Positions 45,019 to 54,500 of a DNA stretch of 64,000 bases are shown here, piece after piece. This DNA comes from Sphingomicrobium sp. (GTDB lineage: Bacteria > Pseudomonadota > Alphaproteobacteria > Sphingomonadales > Sphingomonadaceae). A program made the position numbers and the translations under genes. Location: the NCBI GenBank assembly GCA_036563485.1, contig DATCMI010000001.1, forward strand, positions 62,001 through 126,000. The letters are read 5' to 3'. The first letter of the stretch is position 1; each line of letters begins with the position of its first letter. A model generated the notes under the pieces. The model saw nothing but the letters and a program-made list of their open reading frames with translations. It had not been told where the DNA came from and made no database searches.

Positions 45019-47535
45019 ATGGCGAGAAGTAAAGAGTTCAAGCTGGTTGCCGTGATGCTCGGCCTTACACTCGCGTTGGGCGGAGCAGGCGCTTCGTTCC
45101 CGCTGCTCGCGATGTTGCTTCAGCTTTGCGGGCTGGGGCTGATTTTTTATCTCGTCCTGACACGGGGGGTGCACGCGGTTCAACCCGAAAGTAGGGTCGC
45201 AATCTTTCTTCTCTGTGCGACTCTAGCGTTGCCCCTGCTCCAGCTTGCTCCCCTGCCGCCAACCATCTGGCGGCTGCTCCCCGGGCGCCAGGTTCCGGCA
45301 GAACTCGACGCTCTCCTCGGTTGGTACCGTTGGCGCCCGCTGACCTTAGATGTCGAAGGTACGCTCCGTTCATTTCTGAACCTTCTTCCGGCGGCCGCTA
45401 TCTTCTTAGGGTGCCTGCGTCTGCGCGCATCGGAGCGCGTTCAGCTTTTTTGGGTAGTCGTTACCTTCGCATTGGTGGGGGCGCTGCTGGGCACGATCCA
45501 GTCGGTAACCCGCGGATCCTTCACGCCCTACCCCTCGGCGCACCGCGGGTACGCGGTCGGCTTGTTCGTCAATCGCAATCACAATGCGACTTTGATCCTC
45601 TCTACGATGCCTTTAGTCAGTCTACTCGCAGCCCTGTACCTCTCCCGCGGCAAGGGGCTGCTCGTGACCACTCTTGGGGCGATCGCCGCCTTCGTGGTCT
45701 TTTCCGTCGCAATCCTCGGGACGACATCTCGCATGGCGTTGCTGTTGTTGCCGATCGGCCTCGCGCTGGCATCGCTGTTGCTGATCCAGCGTCAGCACGC
45801 GATAAAAGTCGCAGTGCCCGCCGGTCTGGCGCTTTCGGCAGTCGCCCTGATCCTCCTACTGAGTGGCGGCTTCGCGAAAACGCTGATGCGTTTTTCGTCA
45901 CTTCCGGACGAGCGCCTCAACTACTGGTCGGATGTAGATTGGGCGTTCCATCGATACGGTCTATCGGGTACCGGATATGGAACATTCGTGCCGGTGTATC
46001 AGTCGGCGGAGAGCCTCGAATCGGTGTCTCCGCAAATCATTAATCACGCGCACAACGACTATTTTGAAATTCTGCTCGAAGGCGGCATCCCGGCAGCATT
46101 GCTGTTCGTGGCCGTCCTAGCTGTGCTCGGCCTCGCCCTCGTTCGGGCCCGAAAGCGGGGCGGGAGCACGGATCGATCTCTGGTGAATATCGCAGCGGCA
46201 TCGTCGATCCTGTTGATCTTGTTGTTCAGCCTCGTCGACTACCCGTTGAGGATGCCGGCAATCTCCGGGACCTTTGCATTGCTCTGCGCCGCGATTCTGC
46301 CGACACAAACGGTGCGTTCGAGCGGAACTGAGGTCGCGCTCGCCCTTAGGCCGCGCTTTCCTCTAATGACTGTCACAGCGGTTCTGATGATCGCTTCGCC
46401 GGCGCTGCTCTCGATGCAGGCTGGACTCTCGGCACGCGCGCTTTGGCAGGGCTCTTACGCTTCTGCGAGCAAGCTCGCTCCTTGGTCCACGGCTGCACAT
46501 CAAAAGGAAGCAAACAGGGCTTTTTTTCTGCAAAAGCCGAGGGTGGCCTCCGCGGAGGCGGCGCGGGCGGTTGCGCTGTCGCCGATAAACGCGCCCGCGA
46601 TCCGCACCTTAGGGCTGGTCAGGTTGAGCAACGGTGAGACCGTGAGCGGCAATCGTCTGATGAGATTGGCCGCGGCCCTCGGGTGGCGCGACCTGCCTAC
46701 GCAACTGTGGGCGATCGACGCGGCAAAAAAAACGGGCGAGCTCGAGAAAGCGGTTGATCGCGCCGAGGGTCTCTTGCGCCAACAAACGCTCGCGCCAGCT
46801 GCGGTGTTGCAGCTGCTCGACGCGCCTGATTGGACGACCATGCGCGCGCTGCTGGTGGAGCGGGTCGCTGAGCGCCCGGCATGGCGATCAACGTTCTTAG
46901 ACGCTGGCAAGGATCTTCCCGCCGCTGAGCTCGATCGCTGGGCGGAGGTGATTCAAAGCGTAAGTGGAAACCGAGCCCCGCTGACGATTTCTGATTCCAG
47001 GACCGCCGTACAGACGCTGGTCGAGCGCGGACGACTGCGATCCGCTCAGTTGCTGTGGCAGCAAACCCACGGACGAAGCTTCGTCACGAATGGTAGCTTC
47101 GATGAAGTCGATGACAGTTCAGGCGCACCCAAGTACTGGAAGCTTGCTTCAGAGAACCTGGCCAACGTTGTCGTTGAGCAGCCGGAGTTTAGCCCCGGCG
47201 ATCACGCGCTGCGCATCACGGCGAACGGAGAGTATCCCGGCGTGTGGCAGGACTTGATGCTCAAGCCAGGGAGTTATGACCTGAGCTTGCGCGCAGCTGC
47301 CGGAACGCCATCGGCCGCAACTGTTCAGTGGCAGTTGGTTTGCGATCGGTCATGGGTGGGCGATCGAAAGCCCTTGACGATCAGGCCCGGCAAAAACTGG
47401 GAGAAGGCGCGATTGTCCTTCACTGTCCCGGATCAGGACTGTCCTATCCAGAGACTAGAGATCGTGCGCGCACAAGCTATGCCCAGGGGCCCGATCTGGC
47501 TCGATGACATAGCACTCACGAAAGGGTTTCGTTAA
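45019..47535 (+). CDS. O-antigen ligase/polymerase-like membrane protein with large C-terminal extension
   Basis: 838 residues. The first 430 or so have about 11 hydrophobic segments and the large-loop motif NHAHNDYFEILLEGG of Wzy/WaaL-like proteins, with an upstream Arg-rich loop. The rest (about 470-838) is soluble: helical TPR-like repeats (for example SAEAARAVALSPINAPAIRT), then a beta-rich part from about 690 (NGSFDEVDDSSGAPKYW and a PGVWQDL strand) resembling a carbohydrate-binding module. It would polymerise or ligate the polysaccharide on the periplasmic face. The ATG follows GGGGGCAAG. First gene of the right-hand locus. Confidence 0.82.
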   Translation: MARSKEFKLVAVMLGLTLALGGAGASFPLLAMLLQLCGLGLIFYLVLTRGVHAVQPESRVAIFLLCATLALPLLQLAPLPPTIWRLLPGRQVPAELDALLGWYRWRPLTLDVEGTLRSFLNLLPAAAIFLGCLRLRASERVQLFWVVVTFALVGALLGTIQSVTRGSFTPYPSAHRGYAVGLFVNRNHNATLILSTMPLVSLLAALYLSRGKGLLVTTLGAIAAFVVFSVAILGTTSRMALLLLPIGLALASLLLIQRQHAIKVAVPAGLALSAVALILLLSGGFAKTLMRFSSLPDERLNYWSDVDWAFHRYGLSGTGYGTFVPVYQSAESLESVSPQIINHAHNDYFEILLEGGIPAALLFVAVLAVLGLALVRARKRGGSTDRSLVNIAAASSILLILLFSLVDYPLRMPAISGTFALLCAAILPTQTVRSSGTEVALALRPRFPLMTVTAVLMIASPALLSMQAGLSARALWQGSYASASKLAPWSTAAHQKEANRAFFLQKPRVASAEAARAVALSPINAPAIRTLGLVRLSNGETVSGNRLMRLAAALGWRDLPTQLWAIDAAKKTGELEKAVDRAEGLLRQQTLAPAAVLQLLDAPDWTTMRALLVERVAERPAWRSTFLDAGKDLPAAELDRWAEVIQSVSGNRAPLTISDSRTAVQTLVERGRLRSAQLLWQQTHGRSFVTNGSFDEVDDSSGAPKYWKLASENLANVVVEQPEFSPGDHALRITANGEYPGVWQDLMLKPGSYDLSLRAAAGTPSAATVQWQLVCDRSWVGDRKPLTIRPGKNWEKARLSFTVPDQDCPIQRLEIVRAQAMPRGPIWLDDIALTKGFR

Positions 47536-47611
47536 CAATTCTGAGTTTAATGATTGGAAAACAAGAACTTTGCGTTATTACAGCGCGAGTTCGTGTGAAG
47601 GGGCCCGATCT

Positions 47612-48319
47612 ATGAAACACCTGCTGGTGGCTGCCATCGCCTGCCCATTGACAGCTTGCGCGTCTACGCCACCGCTTAGCCCGACGATCACCGGCGGGTC
47701 GGAGGCCTACTCGCTGATCCCGCCTGCAACAGCCTTCGGCGCTGGAGTGGCCGACTACCGAATCGGCCCGCTCGACAAAATTGACGTGACGGTTTTTCAA
47801 GAACCTGAAATCTCCTCCAAAGCCATCGAAGTGGATGCATCCGGCCGCATCGCTCTACCTCTAATCGGGACCGTCGAAGCGAAAGGTCGGACCGCATCGC
47901 AGTTGTCGAGTGAGCTCGAGAGGCTGTTCGGCGCCAAATATCTCCGCAATCCGCAAGTTACAGTCACTGTCGCGAGCTCGGTCTCGCAAAAGGTGTCAGT
48001 TCAGGGTGAGGTCGTAGAGCCTGGTGTTTACCCAATCACTGGACCAACGACGTTATTAGACGTCCTTGCCCTCGCGAAAGGTGAAACTGAGGTCGCCAAG
48101 CTCAACCAGGTGGTAGTCTTCAGAAACGTAAATGGCGCGCGCATGGGCGCAGTGTTCGACGTCGCGAGCATTCGCCGCGGCCTCGCTGCCGACCCGGTAA
48201 TTCAAGGCAATGACACAGTCGTCGTCGGATATTCGGCAGCAAGCAGGGTTTGGCAGAACGTCGTTCGTGCGGCGCCCTTGCTGAACGTGTTCACCCGCAT
48301 CGGGCCAATTGCCCCTTAA
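47612..48319 (+). CDS. polysaccharide export lipoprotein (Wza/OPX-like)
   Basis: 235 residues. The signal ends LTACAS, a lipobox (Cys about residue 14). The Poly_export domain follows with YRIGPLDKIDVTVFQEPE, and then an SLBB domain with VSVQGEVVEPGVYPIT. The family forms the outer-membrane channel or its periplasmic part for polysaccharides. The ATG is after GAAGGGG. Directly upstream of the Wzc-type kinase, as is usual. Confidence 0.92.
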   Translation: MKHLLVAAIACPLTACASTPPLSPTITGGSEAYSLIPPATAFGAGVADYRIGPLDKIDVTVFQEPEISSKAIEVDASGRIALPLIGTVEAKGRTASQLSSELERLFGAKYLRNPQVTVTVASSVSQKVSVQGEVVEPGVYPITGPTTLLDVLALAKGETEVAKLNQVVVFRNVNGARMGAVFDVASIRRGLAADPVIQGNDTVVVGYSAASRVWQNVVRAAPLLNVFTRIGPIAP

Positions 48320-48343
48320 GCCGCCACACGGAGGCACTTCCCC

Positions 48344-50596
48344 ATGAATCTCAGCCGCAACAACCTCGTGCAATCGGCGCACGCGCAACTGCCGATGCGC
48401 TCCGTCGAAGCAGCCATGCTCCACCCTGAGTTTGTTTTTGCAAACGAAGCACCGGAAAGCGGTTTCGACCTCGTCAAGCTGTGGTCGGTCATGTGGCGTA
48501 ATCGCCTGTTGATCCTCGCAGTCCTGGCAGTCAGCCTCGCACTAGGCGTTGTAAGCCTGTTTATCTCGAGTCCCGTTTATCAGGCGACAGCAAGCATCGA
48601 GATCGAAAACCAACCCACGAAGGTTTTGGGAACGGAAGACTTCCAGCAATCCGCGAACCCGACGGACACTGATCGGCTGCTGCAGACGCAGATCGACATT
48701 TTGCGGAGCCGCGCCCTTGCGGAGCGGGTCGCCAGTGACCTCAATCTGTCGAGTAATGATCGATTTTTAGCCAGCCAAGGTGTCAAACCGCGGCCCGGTC
48801 TACGCCATGAGCAGGTGATCGAGACCCTCAGGGACTCCCTCCGCGTGTGGCTGCCCCGAAATACCCGCGTCGTTCCCGTGAGCTTTGATAGCAGTGATCC
48901 CGCTCTCGCTGCGCGGATTGCTAACCGTTACGTGGATGCACTGATTGAGGGCAACCTTCAGCGTCATTTCGATACGTCCCGCTATTCTAAAGAATTTCTT
49001 CAAGAGCAACTTGAACTTACCAAGGCGCGCCTTGAGCATTCCGAGGAAGCGCTTCTCGCCTATGCCCGCTCGGTTGGTATTGTGGACCCAAGCGCAGGCG
49101 CCGGCGACCCGAACAGCTCGACCAATAATGCGCCGCGATCGCTGACGAGTGCGAACCTCATCGATCTCAATCAGTCCCTTGCAGGCGTTAAAACCGCGCG
49201 CATTCAGGCCGAGGGCCGCTGGCGGCAAGCACTGGCGACGCCGGTGATGAGCCTCCCGGAGGTGCTCACAAATCCTGCTATTCAAGAAATGACACAGAGG
49301 CGTGCAGAACTAGAGGCGAGCTATCAACAAGATCTGCAGCATCGAAAAGCCGACCACCCGATGGTTCAGCAGCAAGCGGCGGCCATCCGCGAGCTCGATC
49401 GTCAGATTGGCACGTTGGCAAATAGCATACGTTCGTCGATCAAGAATCAATATCAAGCCGCGGTCAAGCAGGAGGCACAGCTCTCCGCGACGGTCGGACA
49501 CCTCAAAGGCGCCACAATGGCGGAACAGCAGCTTGGGATCCGCTACAACATCCTCAAGCGGGAGGTTACCACCAACCGCGAGCTGTACGACGGACTTCTC
49601 CAGCGCTATAAAGAGGTGAGCGCCGAGGCCGGCGTCACGTCAAACAATATCTCTGTTGTAGATCGCGCCAGTTCTCCCTTGCTGCCGATTTCCCCACGGC
49701 CGTTGGTGAACATTGGACTCGCTCTTCTGTTCGGACTCGCGCTCTCATTCGGCGTCGTCGTGGCTCTCGAAACCTTCCGAGATGGCGTCCGCAGCCCCGA
49801 CGAGGTGGAACAAAGGTTCGGCATACCGCTCCTTGGCCACACGCCACTGCTAGCCGCGGGCAGCGGAGCGACGGAACAGCTGATGGACCCGGGCTCGAAC
49901 GTCTCGGAAGCTTACCAGGCTGTGCGCACGTCGGTGGAGTTATCAAGCGAATTGGGTACTCCCAAGACATTGCTCATAACCAGCAGCCGCGCGGGCGAAG
50001 GCAAATCCACGACCTCGCTCGCAATGGCGCGGGACGCTGCACGGAGCGGCCGTAAGGTCCTCTTGATTGACGCCGACATGCGGCGGCCGTCGCTCCACAC
50101 CTTGTTGCGAACGGCGAAAGAACCCGGGCTCAGCAGCTTCCTAACTCAGCAGTTGCCGGCAGAACATGTCATTCAAGAAACGGATACGCCCGGTCTTTCT
50201 TTCATGCCGGCAGGACCCAAGCCGCCGAGCCCGGCTGAGCTCGTCTCGGGTATGGGAATGGGGGCGCTGCTGACTTACCTGAGCGACAAATACGATCAAA
50301 TCATCATCGACAGCCCGCCGGTACTTGGCTTGGCCGACGTTCCGCGCCTGGCCTCGATCGTTCACGCGACCATCTTGGTGATCGAGGCGAACCGCTCTCA
50401 TCGCCGAGGTATCGACAACGCCATTCGCCGTTTGAATGCTGCGCGGGCGCACATCATCGGCGCAGTGCTCGTCAAGTTCGATCCGGCGAAAGCCGATTTT
50501 GGGTACGACTATGCTGCCGACTATTATTCCTACGGGGAAGCCAGTGATGGAAAGGCGACTTTGATCCCGGCGGTCGGGGCGGCTGGGGGAGCATAA
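48344..50596 (+). CDS. Wzc-type chain-length regulator and tyrosine autokinase
   Basis: 750 residues: N-terminal Wzz domain with two membrane segments (about residues 52-72 and 440-460), a long periplasmic coiled part between, then a BY-kinase domain with Walker A SSRAGEGKST (about 547), Walker A' LLIDADMRRP and IIIDSPP. The C terminus has a Tyr cluster GYDYAADYYSYG with five Tyr for autophosphorylation. In sphingan-type clusters the two parts are often split into separate genes; here they are fused. It controls chain length and export with the Wza-like partner upstream. Confidence 0.93.
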   Translation: MNLSRNNLVQSAHAQLPMRSVEAAMLHPEFVFANEAPESGFDLVKLWSVMWRNRLLILAVLAVSLALGVVSLFISSPVYQATASIEIENQPTKVLGTEDFQQSANPTDTDRLLQTQIDILRSRALAERVASDLNLSSNDRFLASQGVKPRPGLRHEQVIETLRDSLRVWLPRNTRVVPVSFDSSDPALAARIANRYVDALIEGNLQRHFDTSRYSKEFLQEQLELTKARLEHSEEALLAYARSVGIVDPSAGAGDPNSSTNNAPRSLTSANLIDLNQSLAGVKTARIQAEGRWRQALATPVMSLPEVLTNPAIQEMTQRRAELEASYQQDLQHRKADHPMVQQQAAAIRELDRQIGTLANSIRSSIKNQYQAAVKQEAQLSATVGHLKGATMAEQQLGIRYNILKREVTTNRELYDGLLQRYKEVSAEAGVTSNNISVVDRASSPLLPISPRPLVNIGLALLFGLALSFGVVVALETFRDGVRSPDEVEQRFGIPLLGHTPLLAAGSGATEQLMDPGSNVSEAYQAVRTSVELSSELGTPKTLLITSSRAGEGKSTTSLAMARDAARSGRKVLLIDADMRRPSLHTLLRTAKEPGLSSFLTQQLPAEHVIQETDTPGLSFMPAGPKPPSPAELVSGMGMGALLTYLSDKYDQIIIDSPPVLGLADVPRLASIVHATILVIEANRSHRRGIDNAIRRLNAARAHIIGAVLVKFDPAKADFGYDYAADYYSYGEASDGKATLIPAVGAAGGA

Positions 50597-50685
50597 CCCT
50601 GGCCATCGGCACCAGCCTTCCTGCCACGACGGCGAAACACGAGGACGACTTCGACGTCCCTTCCTGTTCCTCCGGCGCGCGCTCG

Positions 50686-51477
50686 GTGCTCCCGTTTACG
50701 GAGCGGGCCTCGGGCGGCGAAGTCGTTCGCACGTTCGTCGCTGGTGTTCCTGTCGACACAATCGGCCTCCGTGAGCTGATCGACCTGATGGTCGAGCGGG
50801 CTCCGATGGACCGCAGAGACGGGATCGCCACGCTCGTCTTCGACTGCAACGGTCATGCGCTGTCCTTGGCTGCGCGGGACGTTAGATATCGTTTGGATCT
50901 GCTGTCGGCCGACATCATCCACGCCGACGGCCAAGTGATCGTGGCGGCGTCCAGGCTCTACGGATCGTTCCTTATACCCGACCGGTCAGCAACTACTGAC
51001 ATGTTCATCGACAGCCTCGATGCGGCGAAGTCAGCTGGCGTTCGATATTTCCTGCTCGGGGGCACAGAGGAGGTCAATCACGCCTGTGCTGCTGAGTTGG
51101 ACCGACGGGCGCCTGGGCTCGTCGTCGGTCGACACCACGGCTTTTGGTCGGAGGCCGCCGAGGCGGATCTGATCGACCAAATAAATGCAGCCCAGCCCGA
51201 CGTCATCTGGGTTGGTCTTGGAAAGCCGCGCGAGCAGGCATTTTGCGTTCGACACCGCATGGACATCGCGGGCGGCTGGCTAGTGACCTGCGGCGGTCTC
51301 TTCAACTTCGTAACCGGCCATTATCCTCGTGCACCCAAATGGATGCAGACGGCCGGATTGGAGTGGCTGCACCGGGCAATCACCAATCCGCGGCTCCTCT
51401 GGCGTTATTTGGTAACCAACCCGCATGCGATGTGGCTGATTTGGAGGCACCGGAGAGGAAGCGATGCATCCCGCTGA
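50686..51477 (+). CDS. WecG/TagA/CpsF family glycosyltransferase
   Basis: 263 residues with the family pattern: VDTIGLRELIDLM, then HADGQVIVAAS, YFLLGGTEEV and PDVIWVGLGKPREQAF. These enzymes transfer a sugar (often ManNAc or a uronic acid) to a lipid-linked precursor. The start is uncertain: a GTG at 50686 has no clear ribosome site, and an in-frame CTG at 50599 right after wzc has GGGGGAG before it. Its end overlaps the next gene by 14 bases. Confidence 0.88.
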   Translation: MLPFTERASGGEVVRTFVAGVPVDTIGLRELIDLMVERAPMDRRDGIATLVFDCNGHALSLAARDVRYRLDLLSADIIHADGQVIVAASRLYGSFLIPDRSATTDMFIDSLDAAKSAGVRYFLLGGTEEVNHACAAELDRRAPGLVVGRHHGFWSEAAEADLIDQINAAQPDVIWVGLGKPREQAFCVRHRMDIAGGWLVTCGGLFNFVTGHYPRAPKWMQTAGLEWLHRAITNPRLLWRYLVTNPHAMWLIWRHRRGSDASR

Positions 51478-52885
51478 AGCCCCACGGCAGGTCGGTGCGG
51501 CTCCTGTTCGAGTGTCCGTTCGGCTTCCTTTGAAGGCAACGAGGCTAGCGCGGCGATTTATGCTGTCCCTTCCGCTCGTCTGGTTGCTGGGAATCGGCCC
51601 TGCTGCGGGGGCGCTATTTGCAGTCACTTTCGCCCGCAACGGACGCCGACTTGCCGCACCCGAGTTCGCGCTGCTCGGCTTGGTGGCCGCGCTGGCGCTG
51701 TCGCTTGGTGTTGCTGGGTTCAGCGGAGAGCCCGTGCAGCGCCTCATCGCTGGCGCTTACAACATCGTCGTGCTGCTCTGTGGCTGCGCTGCATTCTCGT
51801 TCGGCCGGCGCTTCGACCTCGGCTTCTCGATGAGCCGAAAAGAGGCGCGTCGCATAGTTGCATTCTTCTTCGGTTATGCCGCTTTCGCCCTTGGTGCTTA
51901 TCTGTTTGCAGGCAGGTCAGCGCCGGAGATCTCCTTCCGGTCGCTACTCACCGGACATGTCGCCCACGGCTTGCCCGGAATTCTTGGCTTGTACGAATTC
52001 TCGACGATCACCGGTGTCGATTGGGCTTCTGGGGATGCAGTGCCGCGTCCGCTTGCCTTCGGCATATACTCCAATGAGGGAGCATTAATGTTCACGCTCT
52101 GCGGCATCGCGGCGTTCGCCGCCAGCCGCCAAGCTTGGATGAAGCTAATGATTGTCGGCCTGATGGCGTTTGGGTTACTTGCGCTCGGCAGCCGGATCCT
52201 CATCTTCAGCTTTCTTGCGGCTGTCTTGATAGGGCTGGTTGCGCGAGCACGCCTGCCCAAGAACCTACGACCCATGGTGCTTGCGCTCAGCTTGGCATCC
52301 GCAATGGTACTTGTAGCCGTCCACCCCGGTGCCGTTCTCGGCGCTTGGGACAAGGTGCTCGCCGCACGCCAATCCTCGTCCGATGCGAGGTTCCTGTCCT
52401 ACTCCACCGCACTGGCCGAAACTTGGCGTGAAAGTCCAATTATCGGCCAAGGGATCAAGCGCCGTGACGAGGCGGTGTTGGCGATACCTATCGGATCGCA
52501 CTCAACGCCCGTCTCGATCTTCACGAAGGGCGGCATGGCAGCGCTTGCGGCACTGCTCCTGTTCATGGCCTTGGCTGTTCGAACTTCGCTTACGCTCTTG
52601 GCATCGCGGGAGCTGCGCGGACGTCATCGGGACACCCAGATTGCGCTTGGACTGTGCGGCGTCATTGTCCCCGCCTGGATGCTGTTCGAGGATATCGATG
52701 CGCCGATCTATGGAGCGATGATGGCGTTCATGTTCCTCGGCGCTGCAGAGGGTTTCCGGGTTCGGCTTTACCGGTACGTCAATCACAGACACGCGATCCT
52801 TCGTGCTGCTGCGCGCGGGAGCTCATTGGCGGTGGGTCAGGACCCGGCCAGGCGCTTTGCAGGCACTCGATCAGCGGGCCATTGA
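51464..52885 (+). CDS. polysaccharide polymerase-like membrane protein (Wzy)
   Basis: 473 residues, about 11 membrane segments with a long periplasmic loop containing RETWRESPIIGQG-like text (here LAETWRESPIIGQGI) of Wzy/O-antigen-ligase proteins. A basic N terminus of about 30 residues precedes. The ATG lies 14 bases before the stop of the glycosyltransferase and has GAGGAA upstream, so the two are co-translated. The 3' end overlaps the tail of the convergent flippase gene by 49 bases. Confidence 0.82.
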   Translation: MHPAEAPRQVGAAPVRVSVRLPLKATRLARRFMLSLPLVWLLGIGPAAGALFAVTFARNGRRLAAPEFALLGLVAALALSLGVAGFSGEPVQRLIAGAYNIVVLLCGCAAFSFGRRFDLGFSMSRKEARRIVAFFFGYAAFALGAYLFAGRSAPEISFRSLLTGHVAHGLPGILGLYEFSTITGVDWASGDAVPRPLAFGIYSNEGALMFTLCGIAAFAASRQAWMKLMIVGLMAFGLLALGSRILIFSFLAAVLIGLVARARLPKNLRPMVLALSLASAMVLVAVHPGAVLGAWDKVLAARQSSSDARFLSYSTALAETWRESPIIGQGIKRRDEAVLAIPIGSHSTPVSIFTKGGMAALAALLLFMALAVRTSLTLLASRELRGRHRDTQIALGLCGVIVPAWMLFEDIDAPIYGAMMAFMFLGAAEGFRVRLYRYVNHRHAILRAAARGSSLAVGQDPARRFAGTRSAGH

Positions 52886-54165
52886 CTGCGGCAGTTTCTT
52901 GAAAGCCGAGCGACCGAGTAGGTGTTGACCAGCTGGCCGGCAATCAGCCCAGCAACAGACCAGACAGGCGCGGCAAAGAGCAGTACTGTGCCGGTCACGA
53001 AAACAGATATCGCGGCGGCTTGCGCCTTGACGACCGCAGTTTCACGGAACAGACCGAGCGCTTGGAGCAGGCTCCAGTCGGGGCCTTGCAGCGCGCTCAA
53101 TCCACTGACGCCCATCCACAATACGGCGCCGGCGAGTAGCGTGTTGAACCCATAGCTCCGCGGAAACAAAAGGTACGGATTGAGAGCGAACAGCACTGCG
53201 ACGGCGAGAGCCGTAGCGAGCCACGCAAGCACGAGCGTTGCCCGCGCCCACGCCAGGCTCGTTTGCGCCTCTTTGAAGGACCTTTCTCGGATCAGTCCGG
53301 CGAGACGGGGCCGCTCCACATCCTGGACGGCAACGCTGGCGAAAAAGATTGGACGGATCAGAAGCCCGGTTGCCGCAATCGGAGCGTAAGCTGTGCCTCC
53401 AGCGACGATCGTAACCATGTACGCAGTCGCGTTGACGGCAAGCTCACCACATGTGACGGAGGCAAGCGACCAAGACGAGCGTGCGCCGGTAAGGCGGATC
53501 CACCGCCGGACCGGTCGTCGGCCAAGCTCTGCTGTGGAGACTTCCAGGAACTCGCGGCCAAAAGGGAAAAGCGCGACGAGTGCCGCCGCGCCCATCGAGC
53601 CATAAACGTAAGCGAGCGTAACCTCTCCCGAAGAAGCAAGGGCGAGGATGGACGCTGTTAGTGCTGACGCATAGACGATGTCAGATAAAAAGCTTCTGAG
53701 CTGCCGAGCATGAAGGTACGCATGTGCCCTCCCGAACCAGCGCAGCAGGGAAATGCAGGCAAAGGCGGCAAAGAAAGCCGCCGACGAATAATCGAGCCCT
53801 ACCAGCAACGGGACTGCGGCAAACAACGGCAGCCCAAGGAGGGAGGCCGTGAGATTCCCAGACCCTGCAATACGCTCGACGAAACGCTGTCGGTGAGGTT
53901 TGACTGCATGCGTGCTGTGGGGGAGTGGCGCACAGAAAGTTGCCTGCCACGCCGTCCAGCAGAAAGCGACAAAGCTCAGCAAGAATGCATAGCCGCCAAA
54001 CGCCGCATGCGACACGTGGTGAAGCAGCACCATGGACTGAATGAAATGTGCGCCGGCGACGCTCGCCGGGCCGACCATTGCAAGCGTTGAAATCGTCGCC
54101 CGAGCACGCCAAGTCATCCCGGAATTGACGGCAATGCGCTTGCGGGTGGTGGAGGCCCTATTCAT
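52837..54165 (-). CDS. Wzx-like polysaccharide flippase
   Basis: 442 residues, with about 12 hydrophobic segments in the MOP/MATE-like pattern; no strict motif is available for this family. It should move lipid-linked repeat units across the inner membrane. The ATG at 54165 has GAGG about 11 bases upstream. The longer frame (to 54384) has a non-membrane N terminus that looks untranslated. It runs against the neighbours, so the locus has at least two transcripts. Confidence 0.75.
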   Translation of the reverse strand: MNRASTTRKRIAVNSGMTWRARATISTLAMVGPASVAGAHFIQSMVLLHHVSHAAFGGYAFLLSFVAFCWTAWQATFCAPLPHSTHAVKPHRQRFVERIAGSGNLTASLLGLPLFAAVPLLVGLDYSSAAFFAAFACISLLRWFGRAHAYLHARQLRSFLSDIVYASALTASILALASSGEVTLAYVYGSMGAAALVALFPFGREFLEVSTAELGRRPVRRWIRLTGARSSWSLASVTCGELAVNATAYMVTIVAGGTAYAPIAATGLLIRPIFFASVAVQDVERPRLAGLIRERSFKEAQTSLAWARATLVLAWLATALAVAVLFALNPYLLFPRSYGFNTLLAGAVLWMGVSGLSALQGPDWSLLQALGLFRETAVVKAQAAAISVFVTGTVLLFAAPVWSVAGLIAGQLVNTYSVARLSRNCRSQWPADRVPAKRLAGS

Positions 54166-54500
54166 CTGGCCGTGAATCCTCGGCACTGACTCACCTTGCA
54201 CCGGACCAAGAACCCACGCTACCAATATTGGCGATAGCGTCCAATCCAAGATCGCTTCACCGCACAGCGGAGAGCCTGACGCGTGTTTCCAAAACCGAAC
54301 ACTGGCGTCACAATTGGCGAGAGGCTTGCGAGCATATCGGCCGATCGCAAGAATAGGTCGGCACCTCGCGGGGCTCAGACCCACTACGCTGGGTCCGCCA
54401 CTGGAGTTGCGGCAACGAAACTTTATGGGCGCTCGTCTCGCTTAGCTGTGCCAGGCGCAACCCCATCGGTGAGCAGGTCTCGGGTGAGGAACCAGCGAGC
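54166..54500. other. intergenic region between flippase and ParB-like gene
   Basis: About 335 bases between divergent starts. No gene is supported; the open frame at 54283-54504 has no good start or composition. Promoters for both neighbours are expected here, but none can be named. Confidence 0.4.
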
